Assembly: GCF_025665335.1 (NCBI RefSeq)
Contig: NZ_CP106869.1
Coordinates: forward strand, 894,501-958,500
Direction of reading: 5' to 3'
DNA: 64,000 nucleotides
From: Xanthomonas sp. AM6
GTDB lineage: Bacteria; Pseudomonadota; Gammaproteobacteria; Xanthomonadales; Xanthomonadaceae
The notes under the pieces: model-generated
Told to the model about the DNA's origin: nothing
Seen by the model: the letters and a program-made list of their open reading frames with translations, nothing else
Database searches by the model: none
Program-made: the position numbers and the translations under genes
Shown: positions 33,724-43,192 of the stretch, piece after piece
How the letters are laid out: every line of letters begins with the position of its first letter
Numbering within the stretch: the first letter of the stretch is position 1

Positions 33724-34716
33724 TCAAGGCGTGGCCGGCAACGGTGCGAACTCGGCCGGCACCCAGGCGAACGCGTCGCCGTCGCGGCGCACATGGCCCA
33801 GGCCCGGGAACGGCAGGTGCGCGCCGGCGACCCACCAGCCGCCGTCGGTGGCCTGCGCCATCGTCCGCTTGCGCGCGGCGATCGCCGCATCGCGGTCGCT
33901 GTCGGCCTCGTAGGACGCCTGCGGCTGCGCGAACTGCACCGCGTGGTAGTGCACCAGGTCGCCCCACACCAGCAGCTGCTGGCCGCCGCCGCCATCGAAG
34001 CGGTAGGACACGTGGCCGGGCGTATGCCCGTGCGTATCCAGCGCCACCGCGCCGCCGGGCAGCGCATCGCCGGGCCGGAAACGGCGCAGCCGGTCCTTGG
34101 CCTGGTACGGCGCCGCCGCCGCGCGCGCCAGCGGGAACGCGAACTTCAGCATCTGCGGCGCGCCCGCCTCGCTGGCCGGATCCAGCCAGTACGCGGCATC
34201 GGCCGCGCTCAGCCACACCGTGGCATTGGGATAGGCCGCCTGGCCCTGCGCATCGAGCAGGCCGCACATGTGGTCGGGGTGGGCGTGGGTCAGCAGCACG
34301 TCGTCGACCTGCGCCGGCGCATAGCCGGCCGCGCGCAGGTTGGCCAGCACCTGGCCCAGGCCCGGGCCGAAGCAGGTGGCGGTGCCGGTATCGACCAGGG
34401 TCAGGCGCGCACCGTCCTGGATCAGGTAGGCGTTGACCGCGGTCTGCAGGCCTTTCGGGGTTTCCGGCACGTAGCGGTGGTCGAGCAGGCCCGCGATCGC
34501 GCCGGCGTCCAGGTTGGACAACTGCGCGCGCGGCAGCGGCACCGTGCCGTCGAACAGCGCGGTGACGCGCAGCGTGCCGATCGCCTGGCGGTAGACGCCG
34601 GGGACCTGCTGGGTGGGCGCGGCCGGCGCGGCGGCGTGCGCGGCGGGCGGCAGCGCGGCGGTCAGCGCGGCGGCCAGCGCCAGCAGGGCGAGCGGGCGCG
34701 AGAGGGAAACGGGCAT
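33724..34716 (-). CDS. Exported MBL-fold metallo-hydrolase
   Basis: A 330-residue metallo-beta-lactamase-fold protein with a signal peptide (cleavage near AAHAAAP). It has the metal-binding LTHAHPDHMCGL, a second His in DTHGHTPGHVSY and an Asp in LVWGDLVHYHAVQ. This subgroup resembles quorum-quenching lactonase-like or general MBL hydrolases; the substrate is not readable and antibiotic hydrolysis should not be assumed. It lies 119 bp downstream of, and on the same strand as, an AraC-family regulator that may control it. Confidence 0.85.
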   Translation of the reverse strand: MPVSLSRPLALLALAAALTAALPPAAHAAAPAAPTQQVPGVYRQAIGTLRVTALFDGTVPLPRAQLSNLDAGAIAGLLDHRYVPETPKGLQTAVNAYLIQDGARLTLVDTGTATCFGPGLGQVLANLRAAGYAPAQVDDVLLTHAHPDHMCGLLDAQGQAAYPNATVWLSAADAAYWLDPASEAGAPQMLKFAFPLARAAAAPYQAKDRLRRFRPGDALPGGAVALDTHGHTPGHVSYRFDGGGGQQLLVWGDLVHYHAVQFAQPQASYEADSDRDAAIAARKRTMAQATDGGWWVAGAHLPFPGLGHVRRDGDAFAWVPAEFAPLPATP

Positions 34717-34835
34717 GGGAGGTTCCGGCAGAAGCGGCGTGCGCCGCGGTACCGGCATGCTGCGCGGGCGGCGCTGCGCGATTCGCTCATTCGGCTGCGC
34801 GCGGCGCTCGCGGCGGCGCAGCGCAGCGCAGCGGC

Positions 34836-35666
34836 CTAGTTGCCGATGCTCGCCGGATCCAGGCCGTAGCGCTGCTGGAAGCGCTGGCTGAAGCTGCGCG
34901 TGGAGCGGTAGCCGGCGCGCGCGGCCACCGTCTTCAGCGGCCAGCGCGTGGTGTAGAGCAGTTCCATCGCATGCGCCAGGCGCGCATCGACCAGCAACTC
35001 GCGCAGCGTGGTGCCTTCGCCGGCCAGGTGCCGGCGCAGGGTCGCGCCGCTCAGGCCCAGGCTGTCTTCCAGATCGCGCGATCGCCATGCGCGCTGCGGC
35101 TGCGCCGCGATCAGCTCGCGCACCTGCGCGGCGACGCTGGGCGCGGGCGGCAGCAGCAGGCCGCCGTGGCCGCGCCGGCAGAACGCGACCACCAAGGCCG
35201 CCAGCGCCAGTCTGGCTTCGGTGTAGTGGCCGTCCTGCAGCGCCTGCCGCCACTGCAGCAGCGCGCTGCCGAACTCGATCGTACGCAGCCGTGCCAGTTC
35301 TTCGCCGGCTGCGGGCAGCGGTTCGTTCCATAGCGTGCGTGCGGCCGTCAGCGCTTCTTCGCACAACGGGATCACCACGCTCAGATAGAGGCCGCTGTGC
35401 GGGTCGGGAGCATTGACAACGTCGATGCGGCAGCGCCGGGTGATCAGGAACAGATCGCCCGGTGCGAATTCCAGCGTCTGCGTCGCCGTGCGCACCTGCT
35501 TGCGGCCTTGCAGCAGGATCGCCAGCTGCGGCCGCGGCATCTCCACCGAGCGCGCGCCGTGTTCGCGGCGCGCGCTGATGCAGGCGTAGCCCTTGGCCTG
35601 CGCGCAGGTGGCCAGGCTGGCTAGGCGCGCCAGCAGCAGGGCGTCGGGGGAAGTGGTGTCGGCCAT
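34836..35666 (-). CDS. AraC-family transcriptional regulator
   Basis: A 276-residue regulator with an N-terminal cupin-like sensing domain (segments FAPGDLFLITRRCRID and GLYLSVVIPL) and a C-terminal double helix-turn-helix. The latter includes LEDSLGLSGATLRRHLAGEG and a second helix pair in VAARAGYRSTRSFSQRFQQRYG. Similar YqhC/AraC_N-type proteins respond to small reactive carbonyls or aromatics. The MBL-fold gene immediately downstream is the natural target candidate. Confidence 0.87.
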   Translation of the reverse strand: MADTTSPDALLLARLASLATCAQAKGYACISARREHGARSVEMPRPQLAILLQGRKQVRTATQTLEFAPGDLFLITRRCRIDVVNAPDPHSGLYLSVVIPLCEEALTAARTLWNEPLPAAGEELARLRTIEFGSALLQWRQALQDGHYTEARLALAALVVAFCRRGHGGLLLPPAPSVAAQVRELIAAQPQRAWRSRDLEDSLGLSGATLRRHLAGEGTTLRELLVDARLAHAMELLYTTRWPLKTVAARAGYRSTRSFSQRFQQRYGLDPASIGN

Positions 35667-35925
35667 GACAAGCGATGCTACCGCAGCGCACTGCGCGCGC
35701 GCTCAGAGTAAAGCGCCGGGCCGCTAAGTCGCAGCCGGCAGGACCACCACGACTGTGCTGGTGCCGGCCCTGCAAACTGCCGGTCTCGGCGCGCCACAGG
35801 CTGCTTCCTCGCGGGTTGGCCGTCCGCGCCGCGGGCAGCCGACGTATCTCGCCGCAAAGTGAATCACACATTTGACGATCGGCGATCGAAAGAGCCGGAG
35901 CGCTTCACACCACGCCGGATGAGAC

Positions 35926-36363
35926 TTATCTGGAAGGTTGCATGATTTCGATGGTGATCCCATCGGGCCCGCTTACGTAAGCAACGACGGTTCCCGCGCG
36001 TGGCCCGGCCTCGATAGGCCGTGGCGATCCTTTCAAGTGCCATCCCTGCGCCTGGATCCTGGCGACAGCCACGTCGATATCCGCTACTGTGACGGCAAGA
36101 TGGGCCGCGCCGATCGCGCCAGCGCTTTCGGGTGTCTTGCCCAAGGTGTGGGCTGTCGAGTATTCCAGAAGTTCGATGGGAAACCCGGCAGGCGATACCA
36201 CCAGCGCCATGCGGCAACGAGGATCGTCGACGCCCGTCACCTCGCGCAGGAAATCGCCGCCCATTTGGCCTGTGCGGACAAGTTCGAAGCCCATGGCCTC
36301 GGTCCAGAACCCGATCGCCTCATCCAGCGACGAAACGGAAAATCCAATGTGGTCGACGACCAT
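35926..36363 (-). CDS. VOC-family (glyoxalase-like) protein
   Basis: A 145-residue vicinal-oxygen-chelate protein made of two beta-alpha-beta-beta-beta modules. It starts VVDHIGFSVSSLDEAIGFW (first metal His), contains IELLEYSTA (Glu) and AAHLAVTVADID (second His), and ends DGITIEIMQP (second Glu). The ligand set H/E/H/E suits glyoxalase I or methylmalonyl-CoA epimerase-like chemistry; the substrate is not known. Codon use and base composition here are poorer in G+C than the neighbours, hinting at recent acquisition. It is not obviously in an operon. Confidence 0.82.
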   Translation of the reverse strand: MVVDHIGFSVSSLDEAIGFWTEAMGFELVRTGQMGGDFLREVTGVDDPRCRMALVVSPAGFPIELLEYSTAHTLGKTPESAGAIGAAHLAVTVADIDVAVARIQAQGWHLKGSPRPIEAGPRAGTVVAYVSGPDGITIEIMQPSR

Positions 36364-36620
36364 GGTGCCAGTCTTAATTTTCAGTACTCCATTTTGTTCT
36401 GTTTCGAGGGATGGGCGTGCGATGGCCTTGCATTCTGCCCTTTGCGTCTGGCTGGATCGAATGCTGCTGTTGCTGCCATCGCAGCGTTTCGATGGGCAGA
36501 CATCGGCAGTGTTGCGCTGGCATAGCGCCATTCCCAGCGCCGCCAGCGCCAGCGGCACGGCCTCGGCAGAACCGATGTCGGCCATGCCGGCGATGCTGCC
36601 GTAGCGCGCGGCGCGCCTGT

Positions 36621-37316
36621 TCAGACATGCACGCCGAACGTATGGCCGATCGCGCCGCTGGCGAGCATCGCCGCCGCGCCCCAGAACACCACCCGCAGCG
36701 CGCCGCGCGGGCCGGAGGCGCCGCCGGCCCGCGCCGCCAGCGCGCCGGTCAGCGACAGCCCGAGCAGCGTTGCCGCGACGGTCACCCACACCTGGCGCCC
36801 GGCCGGCGCCAGCAGCGCGGCCAGGATCGGCAGCGCCGCGCCGCAGCAGAACGCGGCCGCCGACGCCAGCGCGGCCTGCAGCGGCCGCGCGCGCAGGGTC
36901 TCGGTGATGCCGAGTTCGTCGCGCGCATGCGCGCCCAGCGCGTCGTGCGCGGTCAGCTGCTCGGCGACCTGGCGCGCCAGCGCCGCGTCCAGCCCGCGCT
37001 GGCGGTAGATGCCGGCCAGTTCTTCCAGCTCGCTGTGCGGATCCTCGCGCAGTTCGCGGCGCTCGATCGCCAGGTCGGCGCGTTCGGTGTCCACCTGCGA
37101 CTGCACCGAGACGTATTCGCCGGCGGCCATCGACATCGCGCCGGCGACCAGGCCGGCGATGCCGGTCGCCAGCACCGCCGGCGCCGGCGCGCCGCTGCTG
37201 GCCACGCCGACCACCAGCCCGGCCACCGACAGGATGCCGTCGTTGGCGCCGAGCACCGCGGCGCGCAGCCAGCCGGCGCGATCGGCGCGGTGCAGTTCGG
37301 AATGGGCGGGGCGCAT
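36621..37316 (-). CDS. VIT1/CCC1-family membrane transporter
   Basis: A 231-residue protein of the VIT family, whose plant and yeast members move Fe2+ or Mn2+ into vacuoles. The first membrane segment carries RAAVLGANDGILSVAGLVVGVA and the next GLVAGAMSMAAGEYVSVQSQ, both family signatures. A charged cytoplasmic helical region (about 75-140, Glu-rich) and three C-terminal membrane segments follow. In bacteria the role is presumably iron or manganese export or efflux. It is divergent from the glutamate-cysteine ligase gene; no metal-responsive site is evident upstream. Confidence 0.87.
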   Translation of the reverse strand: MRPAHSELHRADRAGWLRAAVLGANDGILSVAGLVVGVASSGAPAPAVLATGIAGLVAGAMSMAAGEYVSVQSQVDTERADLAIERRELREDPHSELEELAGIYRQRGLDAALARQVAEQLTAHDALGAHARDELGITETLRARPLQAALASAAAFCCGAALPILAALLAPAGRQVWVTVAATLLGLSLTGALAARAGGASGPRGALRVVFWGAAAMLASGAIGHTFGVHV

Positions 37317-37535
37317 CGGCGGCCTGCAGGGCGGGGAACAGGCCTGTAGCCTAGCCGAGCGCGACGCCGCCGGCCGTGCTGCGTCTCACTCTCGCCGGCG
37401 CCGGCCGGGCGGATCGTGGAATGCTGCAGCACTGCCGGTAGCGATGTGGGCCTGGCGCCGGTCACGCTATAGTGCGGCCCTTGCGATGGCGGCGGGCCGT
37501 CCCCACATCGCCTCACCTTCCGTGCGAGCCTGCCC

Positions 37536-38900
37536 TTGTCGAGCCCCAGCCACGTTGCCGAGACCCCGATCACCGACCGCACCGAGCTGGTCGAGGTGCT
37601 GGCCTCCGGAGAAAAGCCCGAAGCGCAATGGCGCATCGGCACCGAACACGAGAAGTTCGGCTTCCGCCTGGACGACCTGCGCCCGCCGGCCTTCGACGGC
37701 GAGCGCGGCATCGAGGCCCTGCTCAACGGCTTGACCCGCTTCGGCTGGGCGCCGGTGCTCGAAGGCGGGCGTACCATCGCGCTGCTGCGCGACGGCGCCT
37801 CGGTGACGCTGGAGCCGGCCGGCCAGCTGGAACTGTCCGGCGCGCCGCTGGAGACCATCCACGACACGTGCGTGGAAGTGGGCAGCCACCTCAACGAGGT
37901 CAAGCAGGTCGCCGACGAACTGGGCCTGGGTTTCCTCGGCATGGGCTTCCAGCCGAAGTGGCGCCGCGACGAGATGCCGTGGATGCCCAAGGGCCGCTAC
38001 CAGATCATGAAGAACTACATGCCCAAGGTCGGTTCGCTCGGCCTGGACATGATGACCCGTACCTGCACGGTCCAGGTCAACCTGGACTACGCCAGCGAAG
38101 CGGACATGATCAAGAAGTTCCGCGTGTCGCTGGCGCTGCAGCCGATCGCCACCGCGCTGTTCGCCGACTCCCCGTTCACCGAGGGCAAGCCCAACGGCTA
38201 CCTCAGCTACCGCTCGCACATCTGGACCGACACCGACGCCGACCGCACCGGCATGCTCGACTTCGTGTTCGAGGACGGCTTCGGCTACGAGCGCTACGTC
38301 GACTACCTGCTCGACGTGCCGATGTACTTCTCCTACCGCGACGGCACCTACGTCGACGCCAGCGGGCAGAGCTTCCGCGACTTCATGCAGGGCAAGCTGC
38401 CGGCGCTGCCGGGCGCGCTGCCGACGCTGCGCGACTGGTCCGACCACATGACCACCGCGTTCCCCGAAGTGCGGCTGAAGAAATACCTGGAGATGCGCGG
38501 CGCCGACGCCGGCCCGTGGGGCCGGCTGTGCGCGCTGTCGGCGTACTGGGTCGGCCTGCTGTACGACGATGCCGCCCTGGACGCGGCCTGGGACCTGGTC
38601 AAGGATTTCAGCCTGGTCGAACGCCACGCGCTGCGCGACGGCGTGCCCAGGCAGGCGCTGAAGCTGCCGTTCCGCAACGGCACCGTGCAGGACCTGGCCG
38701 CCGAGTCGGTGAAGATCGCCCTGGACGGCCTGCGCCGCCGCGCGCGCCTGAACGGCGACGGCCAGGACGAATCGCGCTTCCTGGAACCGCTGGTGGAGAT
38801 CCTGCACGCCGGCGAGACCGCGGCCGAGCGCAAGCTGGCGCTGTATCACGGGGTCTGGCAGGGCGATGTGGATCCGGTGTTTCGCGAGTTTGCCTACTGA
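37536..38900 (+). CDS. gshA: Glutamate-cysteine ligase, plant-type (class III)
   Basis: A 454-residue enzyme catalysing the first step of glutathione synthesis. It belongs to the plant/alpha-proteobacterial GCS2-like class, not the E. coli GshA class. Motifs include [10 protein letters not shown] near the N-terminus, [20 protein letters not shown] in the active site, and the segment with [18 protein letters not shown]. No ATG is available upstream in frame; TTG at 37536 is the best start and gives the expected N-terminus. The glutathione it produces feeds the formaldehyde operon at 43193-46196. Confidence 0.9.
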   Translation: MSSPSHVAETPITDRTELVEVLASGEKPEAQWRIGTEHEKFGFRLDDLRPPAFDGERGIEALLNGLTRFGWAPVLEGGRTIALLRDGASVTLEPAGQLELSGAPLETIHDTCVEVGSHLNEVKQVADELGLGFLGMGFQPKWRRDEMPWMPKGRYQIMKNYMPKVGSLGLDMMTRTCTVQVNLDYASEADMIKKFRVSLALQPIATALFADSPFTEGKPNGYLSYRSHIWTDTDADRTGMLDFVFEDGFGYERYVDYLLDVPMYFSYRDGTYVDASGQSFRDFMQGKLPALPGALPTLRDWSDHMTTAFPEVRLKKYLEMRGADAGPWGRLCALSAYWVGLLYDDAALDAAWDLVKDFSLVERHALRDGVPRQALKLPFRNGTVQDLAAESVKIALDGLRRRARLNGDGQDESRFLEPLVEILHAGETAAERKLALYHGVWQGDVDPVFREFAY

Positions 38901-39177
38901 GTAGCGTGTGCCGGCTGTGTTCGACGCGGCTGGCCATGATGCGCAGCAACGCCTTGCCTGCATGTCTGTTGCTTTTGCTGGGTGCTGACGTCAGCGGGAT
39001 CTCAAAGCACCCTCTGCCGCTGGCCGGCCAAGACATGGGCCTCCAAGTACGCAAGGCCGCGCGGATTTGGCGGCGCGCACGTCGCGGGAGTGGAGGAGGG
39101 CTTTTTTACGCGCTGGCGTGGCCGCGCTTCATTCACGAACCCGCTTCGCGGGCCGGCTTCATTCGGCGTCAGGGATC

Positions 39178-39864
39178 ATGCCCAACTTTCGCGCAATTTT
39201 CGGTATCGGTATCGGCATCTGCATTGCAGTCGCCACTACTGCATGCCAACCGCAGCAAGAGGAGCCGACTGCCGCCGCGCGCGCGCCTGCCTCCCGTGAT
39301 TCGGCTGCCGGCCCACCCGCTCGGCCAACCTTGCCCGCTCATGTCCGTACCATCATCGAGGCCAGCCGAGCCAGGATTTCCCTGGGAGAGGTCTACGACC
39401 CCAAGTACTACGCCATCGCCTATCCGGGTGGAGATGTCGCCAACGATCGTGGCGTTTGCACCGACGTCGTCATTCGCGCCTACAGGCACCTCGGGATCGA
39501 TTTCCAGCAGCTGATCCACGAGGACATGCGCCAGCATTTCTCGGCGTATCCGCAGCTCTGGGGGAGCCAGTCGACCGACAGGAACATCGATCATCGGCGG
39601 GTGCCCAACATCGAGAGGTTCCTGGCCCGCAAGGGCGCATCGCTGCCGATCAGCGACCGTGCCGTGGACTACCGGCCCGGCGACTTGGTGACGTGGCGGC
39701 TGGCTGGCGGCTTGCCCCACATCGGGATCGTCTCGGATCGCCATGCGTCAGGAAGCGACCGCCTCCTGATACTCCACAACATCGGTGCCGGCACTGCCGA
39801 AGACGACGTCCTTTTCGCTTATCCGGTCGTCGGTCATTTCCGCTACTACCCGGATGGCACCTAG
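39178..39864 (+). CDS. DUF1287 lipoprotein, NlpC/P60-like
   Basis: A 228-residue protein with a lipoprotein signal (hydrophobic segment ending ATTAC; lipidation at about Cys23) and an Ala/Pro spacer. The DUF1287 domain begins near RISLGEVYDPKYY. It contains GVCTDVVIRAYR and LPHIGIVSD, which look like the Cys and His of an NlpC/P60-like amidase fold. A role in cell-wall remodelling is inferred from that fold only. The gene is alone, between glutamate-cysteine ligase and a convergent two-component system. Confidence 0.82.
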   Translation: MPNFRAIFGIGIGICIAVATTACQPQQEEPTAAARAPASRDSAAGPPARPTLPAHVRTIIEASRARISLGEVYDPKYYAIAYPGGDVANDRGVCTDVVIRAYRHLGIDFQQLIHEDMRQHFSAYPQLWGSQSTDRNIDHRRVPNIERFLARKGASLPISDRAVDYRPGDLVTWRLAGGLPHIGIVSDRHASGSDRLLILHNIGAGTAEDDVLFAYPVVGHFRYYPDGT

Positions 39865-39950
39865 TTTCCCGGGGTTTCGTCGACCGCCTTCACCGATCAC
39901 AGGCCCAGCTCTGCAGGCGGCTGCCGCATCTCGGATGGCAGGCGCCATGC

Positions 39951-41489
39951 TTAGCCCGCAGCCGCCTGGCACGGCAGTTCCACGCACACCCGCAACCCGC
40001 CTTCGGGGCGGTTGCTCAGGGTGATCTCGCCGCCGTGGGCGAGCGCGATGCTGTGCGCCACGGACAGGCCCAGGCCGATGCCGCCGGTGTCGCGGTTGCG
40101 CGAGTTCTCGCCGCGGAAGAACGGCAGGAACAGTTGTTCGTGCTGGGCCGGATCGATGCCGGGGCCGTCGTCGTCGATCCACAGCACGCAGTCGGCGCCG
40201 TCGCGGTGCAGCTGCAGGCGCGCGCGCTTGCCGTACTTCAGGGCGTTCTCGAGCAGGTTCATCACCATCCGCCGCAGCGACAGCGGGTCGCCGTCGAGGG
40301 TGATCGCCTGGCCGGCGACGAAGGTCGCGTCGGCGCCGGTGTCGCTGGCGTCGTCGACCACGCTTTCCACCAGCAGGCGGAAGTCCAGCGGCGCGCGGGC
40401 GCCGCGGCGGCTGTCGTTGTGGATGAAATCCAGCGCCGCGGCGATCATCGCCTTCATCTCGTCGATGTCGGCGATGGTCTTGTCGCGCAGCGGCGGTTGC
40501 AGGCCTTCCAGGCGGAACGCCAGGCGCGCGAGCGGCGTGCGCAGGTCGTGGGCGATCGCCGCGACCATGTGCGTGCGTTCGTTGACCAGCCGGTTCAGGC
40601 GCGCCTGCATCGCGTTGAACGAGTCGGCGGCCTGCACGATCTCGCTGGGGCCGCTGCGCTGTAGCGGCTGCGCGTCGGGATTGCGGCCAAGGCGGTCGGC
40701 GGCTTCGGCGAAGCGCTTGATCGGCGCGGCCAGCGCGCGCGAGAACCACCACGCCAGCGGCAGCATCGCCAGCAGGCCGGCGACGAACAGCAGCGCGACC
40801 TGGGTCTTGAATGCGGTGGAGAAACGCCGCGGCGGCGACACCACGCTGCGCCAGCGGCCGTCGGGTTGGCGCAGCGCGGCGGTGAAGCCGCCCAGCAGTG
40901 GCGAGGCGGGGGCGAGGCCGCGTTCGCGCCAGCGCGCGCCGGTCGCGCGCATCGCCGCGGCGACCGCGTCGCTGGCGGCAGGCGCCGGATCGCGCGGGGG
41001 CTGCTGCGCGACGGGGTCGTCGAACGGGGCTCGCGGCGGCGCGCCCTGGTCGGCGAACGGCGGGGGTTCCTCGCGCAATAAACGTGCGTCGCCGGGCGGC
41101 CCGGCGCGCGGCTGCAGGCGCGGCCGGCCTTCGGGAAACTCCGGGTTGTGCATCTTTTCGTCGCTGCTGCGATAGAAACGCACCTGCTCCGGCGCCACGT
41201 CCAGCCAGTTGCTCATCATGAATTCCGCGAAACGGTCGCGGATCTGTCCCGGCGCCGGCAGCGGCGCGTGCGCCGTGTCGTGCACCTTCAGCGTCTGCGT
41301 GCCGGCGGGCATCTTGGTGGTCAGCAGCGCGATCACTTCCGGCGGATGCACTGGCATCTCGTAGACCGGCGTGCGCAACACCAGCAGGGCGATGCCGATC
41401 AACTGCGCGGTCAGCAGCGCGGCCACCAGCAGCAGGAAGGTGCGGGCGAAGATCGAGACGCCGCGGCGGCCCCGCTTGGGCGCGTTCAC
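39951..41489 (-). CDS. Membrane sensor histidine kinase, EnvZ-like
   Basis: A 512-residue kinase. It has an N-terminal transmembrane segment (FLLLVAALLTAQLIGIALLV), a periplasmic region of about 200 residues rich in Pro and Arg, a second transmembrane segment (VALLFVAGLLAMLPLAWWF), HAMP, HisKA with H-box MVAAIAHDLRTPLARL, and HATPase_c (NALKYGKRARL, DDGPGID, GIGLGLSVAHSIA). It overlaps its response regulator by 4 bp. The periplasmic domain has no recognisable ligand fold, so the stimulus is unknown. Confidence 0.93.
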   Translation of the reverse strand: MNAPKRGRRGVSIFARTFLLLVAALLTAQLIGIALLVLRTPVYEMPVHPPEVIALLTTKMPAGTQTLKVHDTAHAPLPAPGQIRDRFAEFMMSNWLDVAPEQVRFYRSSDEKMHNPEFPEGRPRLQPRAGPPGDARLLREEPPPFADQGAPPRAPFDDPVAQQPPRDPAPAASDAVAAAMRATGARWRERGLAPASPLLGGFTAALRQPDGRWRSVVSPPRRFSTAFKTQVALLFVAGLLAMLPLAWWFSRALAAPIKRFAEAADRLGRNPDAQPLQRSGPSEIVQAADSFNAMQARLNRLVNERTHMVAAIAHDLRTPLARLAFRLEGLQPPLRDKTIADIDEMKAMIAAALDFIHNDSRRGARAPLDFRLLVESVVDDASDTGADATFVAGQAITLDGDPLSLRRMVMNLLENALKYGKRARLQLHRDGADCVLWIDDDGPGIDPAQHEQLFLPFFRGENSRNRDTGGIGLGLSVAHSIALAHGGEITLSNRPEGGLRVCVELPCQAAAG

Positions 41490-42202
41490 AGCCGGGCGAC
41501 GCTCGGCAGCAGCATGTAGCCCTCGTTGCGCACGGTGCGGATCAGCTCGGTCTGCACGCGCTCGTTGATCTTGCGCCGCAGGCGGCTGATCTGGCTGTCG
41601 ATCGCGCGATCGTAGACCTCGGTGTCGCGGCCGCGCGCGTAGTCGAGCAGCTGGTCGCGGCTGAGCACGCGCTGCGGATGCTCGACGAAGGTGCGCAGCA
41701 GGGCGAACTCGCCGTCGGAGAGATTGATGAAGATGCCGGTGGGGTCGCGCAGGTCGCGGCGGATCACGTCCAGGCGCCAGCCGGCGAACTCGTAGACGTT
41801 GCCGCGCGCTTCCGGCGGCAGCGTCGCCGCCTGGCTGCGGCGCAGCAGCGCGCGTACCCGCGCCAGCAGCTCGCGCGGATTGCAGGGCTTGGCCAGGTAG
41901 TCGTCGGCGCCCACTTCCAGGCCGATGATGCGGTCGGTGTCGCTGCCCAGCGCGCTGAGCATGATCACCGCCGGCGCGCCGCGCTCGCTGGCCAGCTGCC
42001 GGGCGGCGCTGAGGCCGTCCTCGCCGGGCATCATCACGTCCAGGATCACCAGGTCGGGCTGGCGTACCGCCATCAGCCGGCGCATGTCGGCGACGTTCTC
42101 CGCGGCCTCCACCTGATAGCCATGCTCCTGCAGGAATTCGCTGATGAGCCGGCGCAGATCGGGGTCGTCGTCGACCACCAGAATGAAGGATTGCATATCC
42201 AT
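41486..42202 (-). CDS. OmpR-family response regulator
   Basis: A 238-residue regulator with a receiver domain (VVDDDPD acidic pocket, acceptor Asp in LVILDVMMPGEDG, Lys in LAKPCNP) and an OmpR-type winged helix (FALLRTFVEHPQRVLSRDQL, AIDSQISRLRRKI, RTVRNEGYML). It precedes and overlaps the kinase gene by 4 bp, making a standard two-component operon. The start at 42202 (MDMQSF) fits; Met at 42196 is the alternative. Confidence 0.94.
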   Translation of the reverse strand: MDMQSFILVVDDDPDLRRLISEFLQEHGYQVEAAENVADMRRLMAVRQPDLVILDVMMPGEDGLSAARQLASERGAPAVIMLSALGSDTDRIIGLEVGADDYLAKPCNPRELLARVRALLRRSQAATLPPEARGNVYEFAGWRLDVIRRDLRDPTGIFINLSDGEFALLRTFVEHPQRVLSRDQLLDYARGRDTEVYDRAIDSQISRLRRKINERVQTELIRTVRNEGYMLLPSVARL

Positions 42203-42612
42203 GATCTTGAAGGGCGGCCGCTCGGAGTTCAGCCAGTCTAGACGCGGCCGCTGCCGCCTGGAACTGGTGCGGGGCGGGCCGTCGCTGCGGGGTGCAAGGC
42301 GGGCGCGTATCGCACCGCCATGATAGGCAGTGACGGCAGTGGCCTCATGGCCGGTTTGTGTCGGTCGCCGACATGCGATGACACATTGGGTGCGCCGCCA
42401 TCGGGACTGCGTGGCCTTTCGTCCGTCACCGCGAGAGCATCGCTGGCGAAGGCGCATCGCCGCGGCGTGTCGGCCGATGACAATCGCATGCGAGATCGGC
42501 ATGAAACCATGCCTCCATGGATGCATCGCCGGGCGCACCGCGGGGAGCGGTTGCGACAGTGCCGGCACGTCGCGTCCGTCGTCCGTTTCCTCACCCGCCA
42601 TCAGGAGCAGGC
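42203..42612. other. Intergenic region between a response regulator and a lipoprotein gene
   Basis: 410 bp separating divergent genes. I see no credible gene or RNA. The region must hold both promoters, but none stands out. A good ribosome site (CAGGAGCAGGC) lies just before the lipoprotein gene. Confidence 0.5.
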
Positions 42613-43077
42613 ATGCCGCGCATGACATCGCATCGAGTCGCCAACGGGGTATTGGCCATCGTATTGGGTACCGCGTTGAGCGGCTGCGTCACCGTGTGCG
42701 CCGGCGGCCCCGGCGCGCCGCCGCCGCCGCCGGGTGGCGCACCGCACCATGGCCCGGAGCCCGGCGAGGGCCACGACCGGCCGCCGCCGCGCGATCCGGC
42801 GGTCGAGGCGGCGATGCGCTCCTGCGCGCGCGAACTCGGGTTGCCGCTGCCGCCAGGCCATCCCCCTGGTGCGCCGTTCGCCGATGCCGGCCCTGACGCA
42901 CCAGCCGACGCGTCGGCTGCGCCGTCGCCAGGCGCCAAGCCGGCTCCGGCGCCGCGGCCGGACGTCGCCAGGCTCGACGCCTGCCTGCGCGGCAAGGGCG
43001 TCGCCCCGCCGCCGTGGCGTGCGCCGCCGCAGGACGGCGCGGCGCCAGTCCCGGCCGCGCCACCCGCCCAGCGCTGA
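42613..43077 (+). CDS. Small Pro/Ala-rich lipoprotein of unknown function
   Basis: A 154-residue protein with a lipoprotein signal peptide (lipobox LSGC near residue 23), then a Pro/Gly/Ala-rich, low-complexity body with two Cys-bearing segments (MRSCARELGLPLPPG and ARLDACLRGKG). The paired Cys could form a disulfide. A good Shine-Dalgarno precedes the ATG at 42613, and an intrinsic terminator follows the stop, so it is likely a real single-gene unit. No family recognised. High G+C composition makes such proteins prone to spurious homology. Confidence 0.65.
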   Translation: MPRMTSHRVANGVLAIVLGTALSGCVTVCAGGPGAPPPPPGGAPHHGPEPGEGHDRPPPRDPAVEAAMRSCARELGLPLPPGHPPGAPFADAGPDAPADASAAPSPGAKPAPAPRPDVARLDACLRGKGVAPPPWRAPPQDGAAPVPAAPPAQR

Positions 43078-43104
43078 GTTCCGCGGCCCGCTGCCGCCCG
43101 CCCG

Positions 43105-43142
43105 CGCCATCCGGATCCTGGATGGCGTGGGCGTTTTCTTTT
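43105..43142 (+). terminator. Rho-independent terminator after the lipoprotein gene
   Basis: Stem CGCCATCC / GGATGGCG (8 bp, 7-nt loop) followed shortly by GTTTTCTTTT. It lies 28 bp after the lipoprotein stop and just before the formaldehyde operon promoter. Confidence 0.8.
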
Positions 43143-43155
43143 GCGGGCGGTGGAA

Positions 43156-43174
43156 TATACTGTCCCCCAGTATA
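43156..43174. promoter_or_regulatory. FrmR-type operator overlapping the formaldehyde operon promoter
   Basis: A perfect 7-bp inverted repeat TATACTG / CAGTATA with a 5-nt C-rich spacer (TCCCC). A/T arms around a C/G tract are typical of CsoR/RcnR/FrmR-family operators. It lies 18 bp before the frmR start and would block RNA polymerase when FrmR is bound. Confidence 0.8.
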
Positions 43175-43192
43175 GTTCCGGGCCGCCGTTGC

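Noticed and set aside
33724-34716. Metallo-beta-lactamase resistance gene
   Set aside because: The MBL fold is shared by many hydrolases; sequence outside HAHPDH does not match class B beta-lactamases.
38901-39177. Small peptide gene before the DUF1287 lipoprotein
   Set aside because: An open frame with a hydrophobic start exists (around 38940), but it lacks a ribosome site and runs out of frame through the next gene.
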